NCBI GenBank assembly: GCA_903913215.1
Contig: CAIWKE010000002.1
Location: forward strand, 1-64,000
DNA length: 64,000 bases
Direction: 5' to 3'
Source of the DNA: an uncultured Holophagaceae bacterium
GTDB taxonomy: Bacteria > Acidobacteriota > Holophagae > Holophagales > Holophagaceae
A program made the position numbers and the translations under genes. The notes beneath the pieces were generated by a model. It was not told where the DNA came from. It did no database searches and worked only from the letters and a program-made list of their open reading frames with translations. Of this stretch, positions 27,729 through 37,526 are shown piece after piece; the first letter of the stretch is position 1; each line of letters begins with the position of its first letter.

Positions 27729-28337
27729 TTAACCCCAGTGGATGACCCCGCCGCGGCTGCGCTCCTGCCAGGCGTGGTCCAGCAGGGGCGCCAGGTCCGG
27801 CGGGCACTGGAAGGCCAAGGTGGCTTCGTCGCCGCTGAAGCTCTGCTCCACGACTTCGACCCCGGGGAAGGCGCCCAGGAGGGCGAAGGGCAGGTGGGCC
27901 TGGGTGGCGCCCACCCGGAGCTCGCCCCGCCGGAGGATGCGCACCTCCTCCCAGGCACCGGCCTCGTCTGCCAGGGCCAGGGCCCCCTGGACCCCTTCCG
28001 TGTAGGCCCGCACCAGGCCCCCGGTGCCCAGCTTGGTGCCGCCGTACCAGCGGATGCAGACGGCCAGCAGGTCCGTGGCCTCAGCCCCCTCCAACACCGC
28101 CAGCATGGGGCGTCCGGCGGTGCCCGAGGGCTCCCCGTCATCGTCGGCGCCGAAGGCCAGGACTGGCACACCCTCCCGCCAAGCGCTGCAATGATGGGTG
28201 GCGTCAAAGTCCCGCTTGCGCAAGGAGGCCAGCACGCTCGCCCGCTCAGCAGCATCCCGGGCCGGATGCAGCTCCGTGAGGAAGACCGAGGCCTTCTCCC
28301 GGAAACGATGAACCAGAACCTGCTTGAGGCGACGCAT
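27729..28337 (-). CDS. YigZ / IMPACT-family (UPF0029) protein
   Basis: The 202-residue protein has the family signature 'DDDGEPSGTAGRPML' and 'CIRWYGGTKLGTGGLVRAY', plus the histidine-rich 'DATHHCSAWR'. The N-terminal fold is like ribosomal S5 domain 2. The C-terminal part resembles the second YigZ domain. Bacterial YigZ is linked to translation or nucleotide binding, but its exact reaction is unresolved. It converges with kbl and is flanked by fragments of CACCAAG-type repeats. Confidence 0.9.
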   Translation of the reverse strand: MRRLKQVLVHRFREKASVFLTELHPARDAAERASVLASLRKRDFDATHHCSAWREGVPVLAFGADDDGEPSGTAGRPMLAVLEGAEATDLLAVCIRWYGGTKLGTGGLVRAYTEGVQGALALADEAGAWEEVRILRRGELRVGATQAHLPFALLGAFPGVEVVEQSFSGDEATLAFQCPPDLAPLLDHAWQERSRGGVIHWG

Positions 28338-28480
28338 GGCTCAGGATGGCCGAGGCGGGGAGCCCGGACAATGGGGCCGGGGCCGGTTCCCCAAGTCCGG
28401 CAGGCATCAACAAGGTCTTGATTGCACAGCGGCAAAAATAGCCCGGTACAATTAATACACTTTCTTGCAGGCCGAAACAG

Positions 28481-28500
28481 AGACCACCAAGGCAAGAAGG
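28481..28500. repeat. Half-copy of a CACCAAG-type repeat
   Basis: 'agaccaccaaggcaagaagg' matches the start of the other two CACCAAG-type pieces. It lies directly upstream of the small secreted protein gene, so it may overlap its leader. Confidence 0.3.
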
Positions 28501-28517
28501 TCACGGTGGTCAAGTCA

Positions 28518-28802
28518 ATGCGAACCCTTTCATTCCCCGCCCTGAGCCTGCTCCTGGCCCTGTCCGGCACCCTCCAGGCCCAGGTTCGGCTCAGCGTGCC
28601 CTGCTCGGTACGTATCCGCCCCGCCGCCGCTGTGGACTACGATCTGGCCTCGGAAGTGAGTCTTCGGGGGGGCATCGTGGGCCGGGAAGGCCACTTGCTG
28701 CTGCTCCAGTTGCGTGCCGGCCTGGTGCGCATCGATGCGGGATCCTCCATCGCAGCCTCGCACCTGAGCTCTGGCACCCAGGTGCCGGTGGTGGCCGCCT
28801 AG
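28518..28802 (+). CDS. Small secreted protein of unknown function
   Basis: The 94-residue product opens with a clear signal peptide ('MRTLSFPALSLLLALSGTLQ' then AQ, cleavage likely after AQ), leaving a mature part of about 70 residues with no cysteine pairs apart from one Cys near the start. The ATG at 28518 is preferred over the upstream 28422, because it places the signal peptide at the N-terminus. No family is recognised. It is short and could be a false call, but the signal peptide and the GC-rich third positions support it. Confidence 0.5.
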   Translation: MRTLSFPALSLLLALSGTLQAQVRLSVPCSVRIRPAAAVDYDLASEVSLRGGIVGREGHLLLLQLRAGLVRIDAGSSIAASHLSSGTQVPVVAA

Positions 28803-28859
28803 CTGCATGGGTTGGGTCCGATCGGACCTGGGAATAGAGAAAGCAGAGCAATTGGGATT

Positions 28860-29010
28860 CAGTGGCCAGTTACGCAGGACCTCTGATCTGGCCGTTCTCG
28901 ATTGAAAGTTATAGCCTTCAAAACAGCATAAATTTCTTAGACTTTATTACGATCTGCGTTATTTCCTTGTGCGATTTCGGGCTGGAAATCCGAATGATTT
29001 TTTTGTACAG
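28860..29010. other. AT-rich spacer without gene
   Basis: This stretch is strikingly AT-rich against its surroundings, with runs such as aacagcataaatttc and gatttttttgtacag. A short open frame crosses it on the plus strand, but it has no ribosome site and an odd composition. It could hold promoter elements or be a remnant of acquired DNA. Confidence 0.4.
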
Positions 29011-29048
29011 ACCAAGGGCCAGGATGCGGGTGCATCCTGGCCCTTGGT
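29011..29048 (-). terminator. Strong hairpin downstream of icd
   Basis: Two perfect 17-base arms (29011-29027 and 29032-29048) are separated by a four-base loop, gggt. It begins 17 bases after the icd stop. On the minus strand the hairpin is followed by CTGTAC and an A run rather than a T run, so it may be a Rho-assisted terminator or an mRNA 3'-end stabiliser. Confidence 0.65.
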
Positions 29049-29064
29049 GTAGCGAGATGGTGCC

Positions 29065-31628
<2,564 letters not shown>

Positions 31629-32564
31629 TCAAGCTAGCACCGGCAGGGCCGAACCGGAGGCGGCCCGGACGGTGCCCTTGGCCACGGCAAAGTCCATGCG
31701 ACCCAGGTTCACGCCGCCGAAGCCCACCTGGAAGACCAGGGTCTCCCCCTGGGCCTGGGGCACCTTGGTGGGGGCCTCGAGGAAGGTGTGGCTGTGGCCG
31801 CCGATGATGGCGTCAATGCCCGCCACGGCGCCAGGCAGGCGCAGGTCATCCGGGGCGGTGCCGTTCAGGTTGTAGCCCAGGTGGGAGAGCAGGACGACCA
31901 GGTCCACTTTCTCCACCTCTCGCAGGTGCTTCACCACGGGCTTCAGGCTTTCATAGGGATCCCGCCAGGTGATGCCCTCATGGTTCTTGTCGCTCACCAG
32001 GCCCGCGAAGGCCACGCCCACGCCCGTGAGGCCGACGCGCAGGCCCGGGAAGGTCTTGACCTGATAGGGCCGGACCCGCTTGGCCAGGGCTGGGGCGCCC
32101 TTGAAGTCGTAGTTGCAGTTGAGCAGGGCGAAGGGGGCATTGGCGTGCTGCAGTTGCTCCATGGCCTCCAGAGCCTCCACCAGGGGGCCCACGCCGTTGT
32201 CGAAGTCGTGGTTGCCCAGGGTGCCCGCGTCGTAGCCCATCATGCGCATGAGCTGATAGTCCAGGCGGCCCTTGTAGCGGTTGAAGTAGGGCGTGCCCTG
32301 GAAGGTGTCCCCGGCGTCCAGCAGGAGCACGGAACCCAGCTGCTGGCGGAGCTGCTTGATGAGGGTGGCCCGGCGGGTCACGCCGCCCAGGCCGCTGATG
32401 GCGCCATTGCCCGGGCCAAAGGGCTCGATCCGGGAGTGCGTGTCATTGGTGTGCAGGAGCGTGATGCGGCCTGAACCCTGGACCGGCTCCGCAGCGGCCT
32501 GGAGGGGCAGTTGGGTGGCGGCGGCAGTGGCGCCCAGGGCGGCGAGGAAGGTGCGGCGATCCAT
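31629..32564 (-). CDS. 5'-nucleotidase/UshA-type metallophosphatase domain protein
   Basis: The 311-residue protein carries only the N-terminal catalytic half of a UshA-type 5'-nucleotidase. Dimetal motifs are visible: 'LLHTNDTHSRIEPF', 'LLLDAGDTFQGTPYF', 'TLGNHDFDNGVGPL', 'VLLSHLGYN' and 'IIGGHSHTF'. The N-terminus 'MDRRTFLAALGATAAATQ' resembles a Tat-like signal with a single RR pair. The start is ATG 32564. The C-terminal substrate-binding half is encoded separately just upstream (stop at 32573), so the two products probably act together in the periplasm on nucleotides or related esters. Confidence 0.88.
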   Translation of the reverse strand: MDRRTFLAALGATAAATQLPLQAAAEPVQGSGRITLLHTNDTHSRIEPFGPGNGAISGLGGVTRRATLIKQLRQQLGSVLLLDAGDTFQGTPYFNRYKGRLDYQLMRMMGYDAGTLGNHDFDNGVGPLVEALEAMEQLQHANAPFALLNCNYDFKGAPALAKRVRPYQVKTFPGLRVGLTGVGVAFAGLVSDKNHEGITWRDPYESLKPVVKHLREVEKVDLVVLLSHLGYNLNGTAPDDLRLPGAVAGIDAIIGGHSHTFLEAPTKVPQAQGETLVFQVGFGGVNLGRMDFAVAKGTVRAASGSALPVLA

Positions 32565-32572
32565 GGTGGCCC

Positions 32573-33376
32573 CTAGAACTTGAACTTCTTGTCGCGGATG
32601 GCTTCCTGGATCGGCACAGGAATGCTGTACCGACCTGGGGCTGGGGGCAGCAGATCCTGGTTGGCCTTGCCCAGGACGCCGCACTGGTCCAGCAGGAGTT
32701 GGCGCAGCGTGATGCCCGTGGTGAAGGGCTTGCGGCCAGTCTTGAGCGTGGGGATCGAGTCCCCACCGCCGTAGAGGTAGTCCGAGGTGGCCACCTTCAC
32801 CGTGGCCTTGGGATCAATGAGGCTGCCATCAGCCCAGGTGACCGTCAGGATGCCCTTCTCGGGGCTGCCCTCCACCCTGGCGATGATGCCAGAGCAGGGC
32901 TCGCCCCCCCTCCGTGCGATGCCTTCGCTCACGACCTGGATTAGTTCGGCACCCGTGAGTTCCACCACCACCAGCTCGTTCTCGAAGGGCATCAGCTCGA
33001 AGATGTCGGCCACCTTCAGCTGGCCCGCACGCAGGTTGGAGCGCAGTCCACCGGCATTGGTGATGGCGAAGCGCACAGGCGCGTTGATGGCACCCTGGGC
33101 GGCCAGGCGCATGGCGTCCGCCACCCAGTAGCCCAGCAGGTTCTCCTCGCCACGGCGGCCCCGGAACAGGCCCTGGGGTGCCTTCACCAGGGGCAGGTCG
33201 AAGGTGGCCTTGATCTCCGCCGCCAGGGGCGCGATCACCTTCTGGATCTCAGGATCTTCAGGGATGGCGGCGTTCACCGGGAGCACGACGCCCTTGGCCG
33301 GAGGCACCGGGGTCTGGGCCGCCAAAGACAGCCCCAGGAGCGCCGGGAGAAGGAGGCTAAAGGGCTTCAAATTCAC
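32573..33376 (-). CDS. 5'-nucleotidase C-terminal domain protein
   Basis: A signal peptide ('LKPFSLLLPALLGLSLAAQ') is followed by the 5_nucleotid_C fold: 'LLGYWVADAMRLAAQ', 'FAITNAGGLRSNLRAGQL', 'VADIFELMPFENELVVVELT' and 'VATSDYLYGGGDSI'. In full-length UshA this half supplies substrate specificity after the metallophosphatase domain. Here it is an independent 267-residue secreted protein placed before, not after, the catalytic half in the transcript. The GTG at 33376 has GAGGTG eight bases upstream and lies inside the end of the preceding membrane gene, an overlap that suggests coupling. Confidence 0.87.
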   Translation of the reverse strand: MNLKPFSLLLPALLGLSLAAQTPVPPAKGVVLPVNAAIPEDPEIQKVIAPLAAEIKATFDLPLVKAPQGLFRGRRGEENLLGYWVADAMRLAAQGAINAPVRFAITNAGGLRSNLRAGQLKVADIFELMPFENELVVVELTGAELIQVVSEGIARRGGEPCSGIIARVEGSPEKGILTVTWADGSLIDPKATVKVATSDYLYGGGDSIPTLKTGRKPFTTGITLRQLLLDQCGVLGKANQDLLPPAPGRYSIPVPIQEAIRDKKFKF

Positions 33377-34283
33377 TGGGGGGCACCTCGAGGGCGGCGC
33401 GGGCATCCCGCACCAGGACATCCTGGATCCAGAAATGGGTGACGGCGCGGAGCAGCCAGCCCATGAGCCAGGCATTGATGGCGGTGACAAGCAGCAGCAG
33501 CAGCAGGAAGAGCCAGACCCGGAAGCTGGTGCTTCCGCCCATGCGCCAGGCCAGCAGCAGCACCAGGGAAGGCAGCAGGGCGCGCAGGGCGGCGCCGCCG
33601 AGGTTCAGGAGGGTCCACTGCACGGGGTGGGACCAGAGGCGCAGGAAGCTGTCCTTCAAGTGGGTTCGGTAGCCGCGCTTCAGGCCCGCGGCGCGGCCCA
33701 GGCGGCAGAACCACCACTGGAGGTTCAGGGCAGCGATCAGGGCCATCCAGAAGAGGGGGCGGCCGATGAAGGCTGCCCAGCCCAGGCCGTCGATGCCAAT
33801 GCCGCCGATCCGACCCAGGACCCAGGATGTAATGAAGACCACGAGACCCAGGGGCAGCAAGCCGATGAGCAGGGTGTCCAGGGCTCCCAGCAGCCAGGGG
33901 CCCAGGCGCGCCTTCACCCCTACGTGTTCGGCCTGCATGCGCCAGCCGCACCAGAGCACGATCACCAGGCCCAGGCCCATGAGGTGCACGGTGGGGGAAT
34001 TCGTAAGTCGATATTTGAGGCCGCCGTTCTCCATGAGTTCCCAGATATCCCGGGCGCTGATCTGCTCACCCCAGTGGGAGGGCAGGGCGCTCCAACCCGC
34101 GGCGCGACGGAGATGTCCCGCCCAGCCCAGGGCCGGGCCCAGGAGGGTCAGCAGCCAGCCCGCGATGAGGCCCCAGCCCCAGCGCGTGAACCCGCCCGGC
34201 AGGGCCGCCGAGAGAAAAGTCCATGGCGCCCGGGGCGACAGGTCCTCTTCGGTGTGGATGGTGGTGGGGCGCGTGGATTCCAT
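33357..34283 (-). CDS. Multi-pass membrane protein of unknown function
   Basis: About 308 residues with several long hydrophobic segments: 'WGLIAGWLLTLLGPALGWA', 'LMGLGLVIVLWCGW', 'LLIGLLPLGLVVFITSWVLG', 'FWMALIAALNLQWWFC' and 'VWLFLLLLLLVTAINAWLMG'. The pattern suggests six or so membrane passes with a short C-terminal tail. I recognise no family. It overlaps the start of the 5'-nucleotidase C-terminal gene, so the three genes form one unit. The start could be 34283 or 34307; neither has a good ribosome site. It is divergent from the trp leader. Confidence 0.65.
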   Translation of the reverse strand: MESTRPTTIHTEEDLSPRAPWTFLSAALPGGFTRWGWGLIAGWLLTLLGPALGWAGHLRRAAGWSALPSHWGEQISARDIWELMENGGLKYRLTNSPTVHLMGLGLVIVLWCGWRMQAEHVGVKARLGPWLLGALDTLLIGLLPLGLVVFITSWVLGRIGGIGIDGLGWAAFIGRPLFWMALIAALNLQWWFCRLGRAAGLKRGYRTHLKDSFLRLWSHPVQWTLLNLGGAALRALLPSLVLLLAWRMGGSTSFRVWLFLLLLLLVTAINAWLMGWLLRAVTHFWIQDVLVRDARAALEVPPSEFEAL

Positions 34284-34317
34284 GGCCGTCCAGAAGCAAT
34301 CTTCCATCAAACCACAC

Positions 34318-34347
34318 TTGACAGGGAGCACCCCAACCGGGTTTCAT
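34318..34347 (+). promoter_or_regulatory. Candidate trp operon promoter
   Basis: A perfect TTGACA lies at 34318-34323, and TTTCAT (four of six matches to TATAAT) at 34342-34347, with an 18-base spacer. The transcript would begin near 34354, at or next to the leader ATG at 34355, so the leader ORF may be read from a nearly leaderless message. That fits its lack of a Shine-Dalgarno sequence. Confidence 0.5.
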
Positions 34348-34354
34348 CGCTCTC

Positions 34355-34447
34355 ATGCAGCTGTGCTCCTCGACCTCTCGCCAGGGCCTCCTCCACGGGG
34401 GTTGGTGGTGGCGCGTGGGCTCGGACTGCTCCCTGTGCGAGGCCTAG
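34355..34447 (+). CDS. trpL: trp operon leader peptide (attenuation sensor)
   Basis: A 30-codon ORF opens with ATG and ends at TAG 34445-34447. Codons 17-19 (34403-34411) are three consecutive TGG, giving 'HGGWWWRVG'. Trp codons are rare, so three in a row in a tiny ORF directly before trpE strongly indicates a tryptophan-sensing leader. It lies between a promoter candidate and a terminator that precedes trpE. When tryptophan is short, the ribosome should stall at 34403-34411 and leave 34417-34424 free to form the antiterminator. It is far below normal gene-calling length and has no clear ribosome site. Confidence 0.85.
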   Translation: MQLCSSTSRQGLLHGGWWWRVGSDCSLCEA

Positions 34448-34500
34448 CGGCCTAAGCCCTTCAGGAACTTCCGAGCCCGACCCTGTGGTCGGGCTTTTTT
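34417..34500 (+). promoter_or_regulatory. trp attenuator (antiterminator and terminator)
   Basis: The terminator stem is gcccgacc (34475-34482) with ggtcgggc (34487-34494), loop of four, then T6 at 34495-34500. The competing antiterminator pairs gggctcgg (34417-34424, just after the Trp codons) with ccgagccc (34471-34478), eight perfect base pairs that consume the left terminator arm. A pause-type stem, ggcctc (34385-34390) with gaggcc (34439-34444), is also possible. This matches the classical 1:2, 2:3, 3:4 layout. Confidence 0.85.
34475..34500 (+). terminator. Intrinsic terminator of the trp leader
   Basis: Eight-base-pair perfect GC-rich stem, four-base loop, and six T residues, placed 17-42 bases before trpE. 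It would end trpE transcription when the leader is fully translated. Confidence 0.9.
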
Positions 34501-34516
34501 GTTGATGGATGCAACC

Positions 34517-35917
34517 ATGTCCCCAGCCCCCAAGCACCTGATTCGGCACCCGCTCCCCGCGGACCTGCTGACGCCCCTGGCGGCCTACCTGGCCCTGCGC
34601 CCCGCGGGCGCCAGCCTCCTGCTGGAGTCCTGCGACCAGGGCGAGCGCGTAGGTCGGCACAGTTTCGTGCTGCTGGAAGGGGAAGACGAGGTCCGCCTGG
34701 AGGCGCCAGCCACCGGCTGGGTGGAGGCCCTTCGGGACTTGGCTGGCGCTGCACCGGCCTCCAGCATGCACGATCCAGGTTCGGCTCTGCCGCCCCTACG
34801 CGAAGGCCTGCCCGTGGGCGTGGGCTGTGCCGGGTATCTCGGTTTCGAGGCAATGGGGGCCAGCGAGCCCACCCTCCCCTTGCCCGCCAACAACACCCTG
34901 GGCCTGCCCTGCCTCTGGGTGCGCCGCTTCGACACGGCCCTGGTCTTCGACCACCTGCACCAGGTGGCGGAACTGCAGACTCTCAGCGCCCGGCCCGAGG
35001 CGGGCTTTACGCGCCTGGCCGCCCTGCGGGCACGGCTCCTGGCGGGAGTGGGCGATCCCGGGCCTTCCACCGCGCAACCTGTGGCCCAGGCCCTCAGCAG
35101 CCGGGAAGCCTACGAGAGCCACGTGCGCCGTGCCCAGGAGCTGATCCTCGACGGGGATATCTACCAGCTGGTGCCCAGCCAGCGCTTCCGCGTCACCAAC
35201 CCGCCGCCTCCGCTGGAGGCCTACCGTCGCCTCCGCCGCCTCAATCCCAGCCCCTACGGCTACCTCCTGGAGTGGGGTGGCTTCGCCCTGGTGGGCGCCT
35301 CGCCAGAGATGCTGGTGCAAGTGCAGGGCCGGGAAGCGGAGACCCTGCCCATCGCGGGCACCGTGCCCCGGGGGGGCAGCACCGAGGAGGACGCCTCCCG
35401 CTTCGAGGCCCTCAAGCGCGATCCCAAGGAGTTGGCGGAGCACCAGATGCTGGTGGACCTGGCCCGCAACGATCTGGGCCGCGTGGCCGTGCCCGGCGGC
35501 GTGCGGGTGGAGAAGCCCCTGGCCCTCCAGCGCACGAGCCACGTGCTACACCTCACCACTACCGTGAAGGCCGAGCTGAAGCCGGGCCTGGATGCCCTGG
35601 ATGTGCTGGAGGCCGCCTTCCCCGCGGGCACCGTGAGCGGGGCGCCCAAGCTGCGGGCCTGCCAGCGCATCGCCGAGTTGGAGGGCGAGGTGCGCGGCCC
35701 CTATGGCGGCGTGCTGCTGCGCCTGGGCGCCGATGGTGTCCTGGATACGGCCCTCATCCTCCGCACGGCGGTCTACAGCGGCGCCGCCGCCTACATCCAG
35801 GCGGGCGCGGGCGTGGTGCGGGCGTCCAACCCCACGTCGGAATACTTCGAGACCCTGCACAAGCTGGGGGCCATCGCCCAGGCCCTGGGCGTGCAGCTGG
35901 ACGGAGGTGCCCGATGA
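34517..35917 (+). CDS. trpE: Anthranilate synthase component I
   Basis: TrpE makes anthranilate from chorismate with the glutamine amidotransferase TrpG. The product is about 466 residues. The N-terminal feedback-inhibition motif 'LLES' lies near residue 35. The chorismate-binding half shows 'GDIYQLVPSQRF', 'LVGASPEMLV', 'LPIAGTVPRGGSTEEDASRF', 'EHQMLVDLARNDLGRVA' and 'FPAGTVSGAPKLRA'. The start is either ATG 34517 or ATG 34505; a GGATG precedes the former. It overlaps trpG by ATGA. Expression should be controlled by the attenuator just upstream. Confidence 0.95.
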   Translation: MSPAPKHLIRHPLPADLLTPLAAYLALRPAGASLLLESCDQGERVGRHSFVLLEGEDEVRLEAPATGWVEALRDLAGAAPASSMHDPGSALPPLREGLPVGVGCAGYLGFEAMGASEPTLPLPANNTLGLPCLWVRRFDTALVFDHLHQVAELQTLSARPEAGFTRLAALRARLLAGVGDPGPSTAQPVAQALSSREAYESHVRRAQELILDGDIYQLVPSQRFRVTNPPPPLEAYRRLRRLNPSPYGYLLEWGGFALVGASPEMLVQVQGREAETLPIAGTVPRGGSTEEDASRFEALKRDPKELAEHQMLVDLARNDLGRVAVPGGVRVEKPLALQRTSHVLHLTTTVKAELKPGLDALDVLEAAFPAGTVSGAPKLRACQRIAELEGEVRGPYGGVLLRLGADGVLDTALILRTAVYSGAAAYIQAGAGVVRASNPTSEYFETLHKLGAIAQALGVQLDGGAR

Positions 35918-36492
35918 TCCTCCTCATCGACGCGCTGGATTCCTTCACCTACAACCTGGTGCAGGCGTTTGAAACGTTGGGCCGCGAGGTCAAGGTCGTT
36001 CGCCACGACGCCATCACCCTGGCCGAGGCCAAGGCGCTGGCTCCCGAGGCCGTGGTGCTCTCGCCCGGTCCCGGGCACCCCACCGAAAGCCCAGCCCATA
36101 TGGCTTTGGCAGGCTCGGACTGGAACGTCCCGCTGCTGGGTGTCTGCCTGGGCCACCAGGCCCTGGCCGCCGCCACGGGTGGCAAAGTGGGCCGGGCCAT
36201 CGAACCCCTGCATGGAGAGGCCACGCCCCTGGACCACGACGGCACGGGACTCTTCCAGGGCCTGCCCAAGGGCCTGCCTGTGGGCCGGTACCACAGCCTC
36301 ATCGCCGAGCCCGCCTCGCTGCCCGCCTGCTGGCGCGTGACGGGCCGGAGCCACGGCGGCGAGATCATGGCCATGGCTCATCTGAGCCTGCCCCGCTGGG
36401 GCGTGCAGTTCCACCCCGAAAGCATCCTCACGCCGGACGGTCCGGCCATGCTGGCGAACTTCCTCCGCCTGGCCCAGGAGGCATCCCGATGA
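35914..36492 (+). CDS. trpG: Anthranilate synthase component II (glutamine amidotransferase)
   Basis: The 192-residue class I amidotransferase supplies ammonia to TrpE. It starts 'MILLIDALDSFTYNLVQAF'. The oxyanion strand is 'VLSPGPGHP', the nucleophile Cys is in 'GVCLGHQAL', and the His-Glu pair is in 'WGVQFHPESILT'. A specificity segment is 'VGRYHSLIAEP'. It overlaps both neighbours by four bases. It could also serve folate synthesis as PabA, which is common when only one such subunit exists. Confidence 0.94.
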   Translation: MILLIDALDSFTYNLVQAFETLGREVKVVRHDAITLAEAKALAPEAVVLSPGPGHPTESPAHMALAGSDWNVPLLGVCLGHQALAAATGGKVGRAIEPLHGEATPLDHDGTGLFQGLPKGLPVGRYHSLIAEPASLPACWRVTGRSHGGEIMAMAHLSLPRWGVQFHPESILTPDGPAMLANFLRLAQEASR

Positions 36493-37526
36493 CCCTGCTC
36501 ACCACCCACAACCCCAGCCGCCCCCTGCCCGAGGCCACTGCTTCGGAGCTCATGCGCATCTTCATCGACCAGGACACGGACGCCCTGCTGGTGGGGGCCT
36601 GCCTGGCCCTGCTGGCCCAGCGGGCGCCCGAGGCCCACGAACTGGCGGCCTTTGCCGAGGCCCTCGCGGATGTGGCCGTACCCTTTCCGGCCTGCCCTGC
36701 GGACGCCATCGACGTGGTGGGCACCGGCGGCGACGGCATCTCCACGGCGAACCTCAGCACCCTCACGGCCCTGTTGCTGGCTGATTTCGGCGTGCCGGTG
36801 GTGAAGCATGGGAACCGCGCCGCCACGGGGGTTTGTGGCAGCGCGGATCTCATGGAGGCCCTGGGCTACGACCTCTCCCGGGCCAGTTCGGACCTGATGG
36901 CTGATCTGCCGCTCCGGCACTTCGCCTTCCTTTTCGCCCCTGCCTACCACCCACTGCTGGGCCGTCTGCGGGAGATCCGCAAGCGCCTGGGCATCCCCAC
37001 CATCTTCAACCTGCTGGGCCCCCTACTGAATCCGGCCCAGCCGCCCCTGCAGGTGCTGGGCGTGGCCCGGGAGGACCTCATGCAGCCCATGGCCGGAGCC
37101 CTGGCGCGGCGGGGCAGTCTGCGGCGGGCCTTCGTGATCCACGGCAAGGACGCCGAGGGCCGGGGGATGGATGAGGCCTCCATCGAGGGGCCCACCGTGG
37201 TCGTGGAAGTGGACGCGGGCCAGGTGCTCGGCCGCCGGGTGCTCGTGCCCCGGGATCTGGGCCTGAGCCAGCCGGTGGCCGGTGCCCTCCACGTGCGGGA
37301 CCGGGCCCAGGCCCTGGCCGTGGCCCGGGGACTCTTCGCGGGCGCCGCCCATGCGGACTTCCGGCCCGCCGTGGCGGATGCCGTGGCCCTGCAGACGGGC
37401 TTGGGTCTCCTGCTCCATCGCGGACTCGGCCTGGATGGCATCGGCGCCGCGTTCCTGGAGGCCCGCGCGCGCCTGGACCGGGGCTTCACACTGCCCTTTC
37501 CACCGCCTCTGGGGGAGCGCCCATGA
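36489..37526 (+). CDS. trpD: Anthranilate phosphoribosyltransferase
   Basis: TrpD joins anthranilate to PRPP. The 345-residue protein carries the typical 'DVVGTGGDGISTANLST' PRPP loop, 'VVKHGNRAATGVCGSADLME' (anthranilate-side), 'FLFAPAYHPLL' and 'NLLGPLLNPAQP'. Its position between trpG and trpC, with ATGA overlaps at both ends, is the common trpEGDC order. Nothing is unusual about its length or motifs. Confidence 0.95.
   Translation: MTLLTTHNPSRPLPEATASELMRIFIDQDTDALLVGACLALLAQRAPEAHELAAFAEALADVAVPFPACPADAIDVVGTGGDGISTANLSTLTALLLADFGVPVVKHGNRAATGVCGSADLMEALGYDLSRASSDLMADLPLRHFAFLFAPAYHPLLGRLREIRKRLGIPTIFNLLGPLLNPAQPPLQVLGVAREDLMQPMAGALARRGSLRRAFVIHGKDAEGRGMDEASIEGPTVVVEVDAGQVLGRRVLVPRDLGLSQPVAGALHVRDRAQALAVARGLFAGAAHADFRPAVADAVALQTGLGLLLHRGLGLDGIGAAFLEARARLDRGFTLPFPPPLGERP

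Noticed and set aside
34475-34500. Terminator belonging to a gene upstream of trpE
   Set aside because: The upstream gene is on the minus strand; the only plus-strand ORF it could serve is the trp leader, and the antiterminator pairing explains it better.
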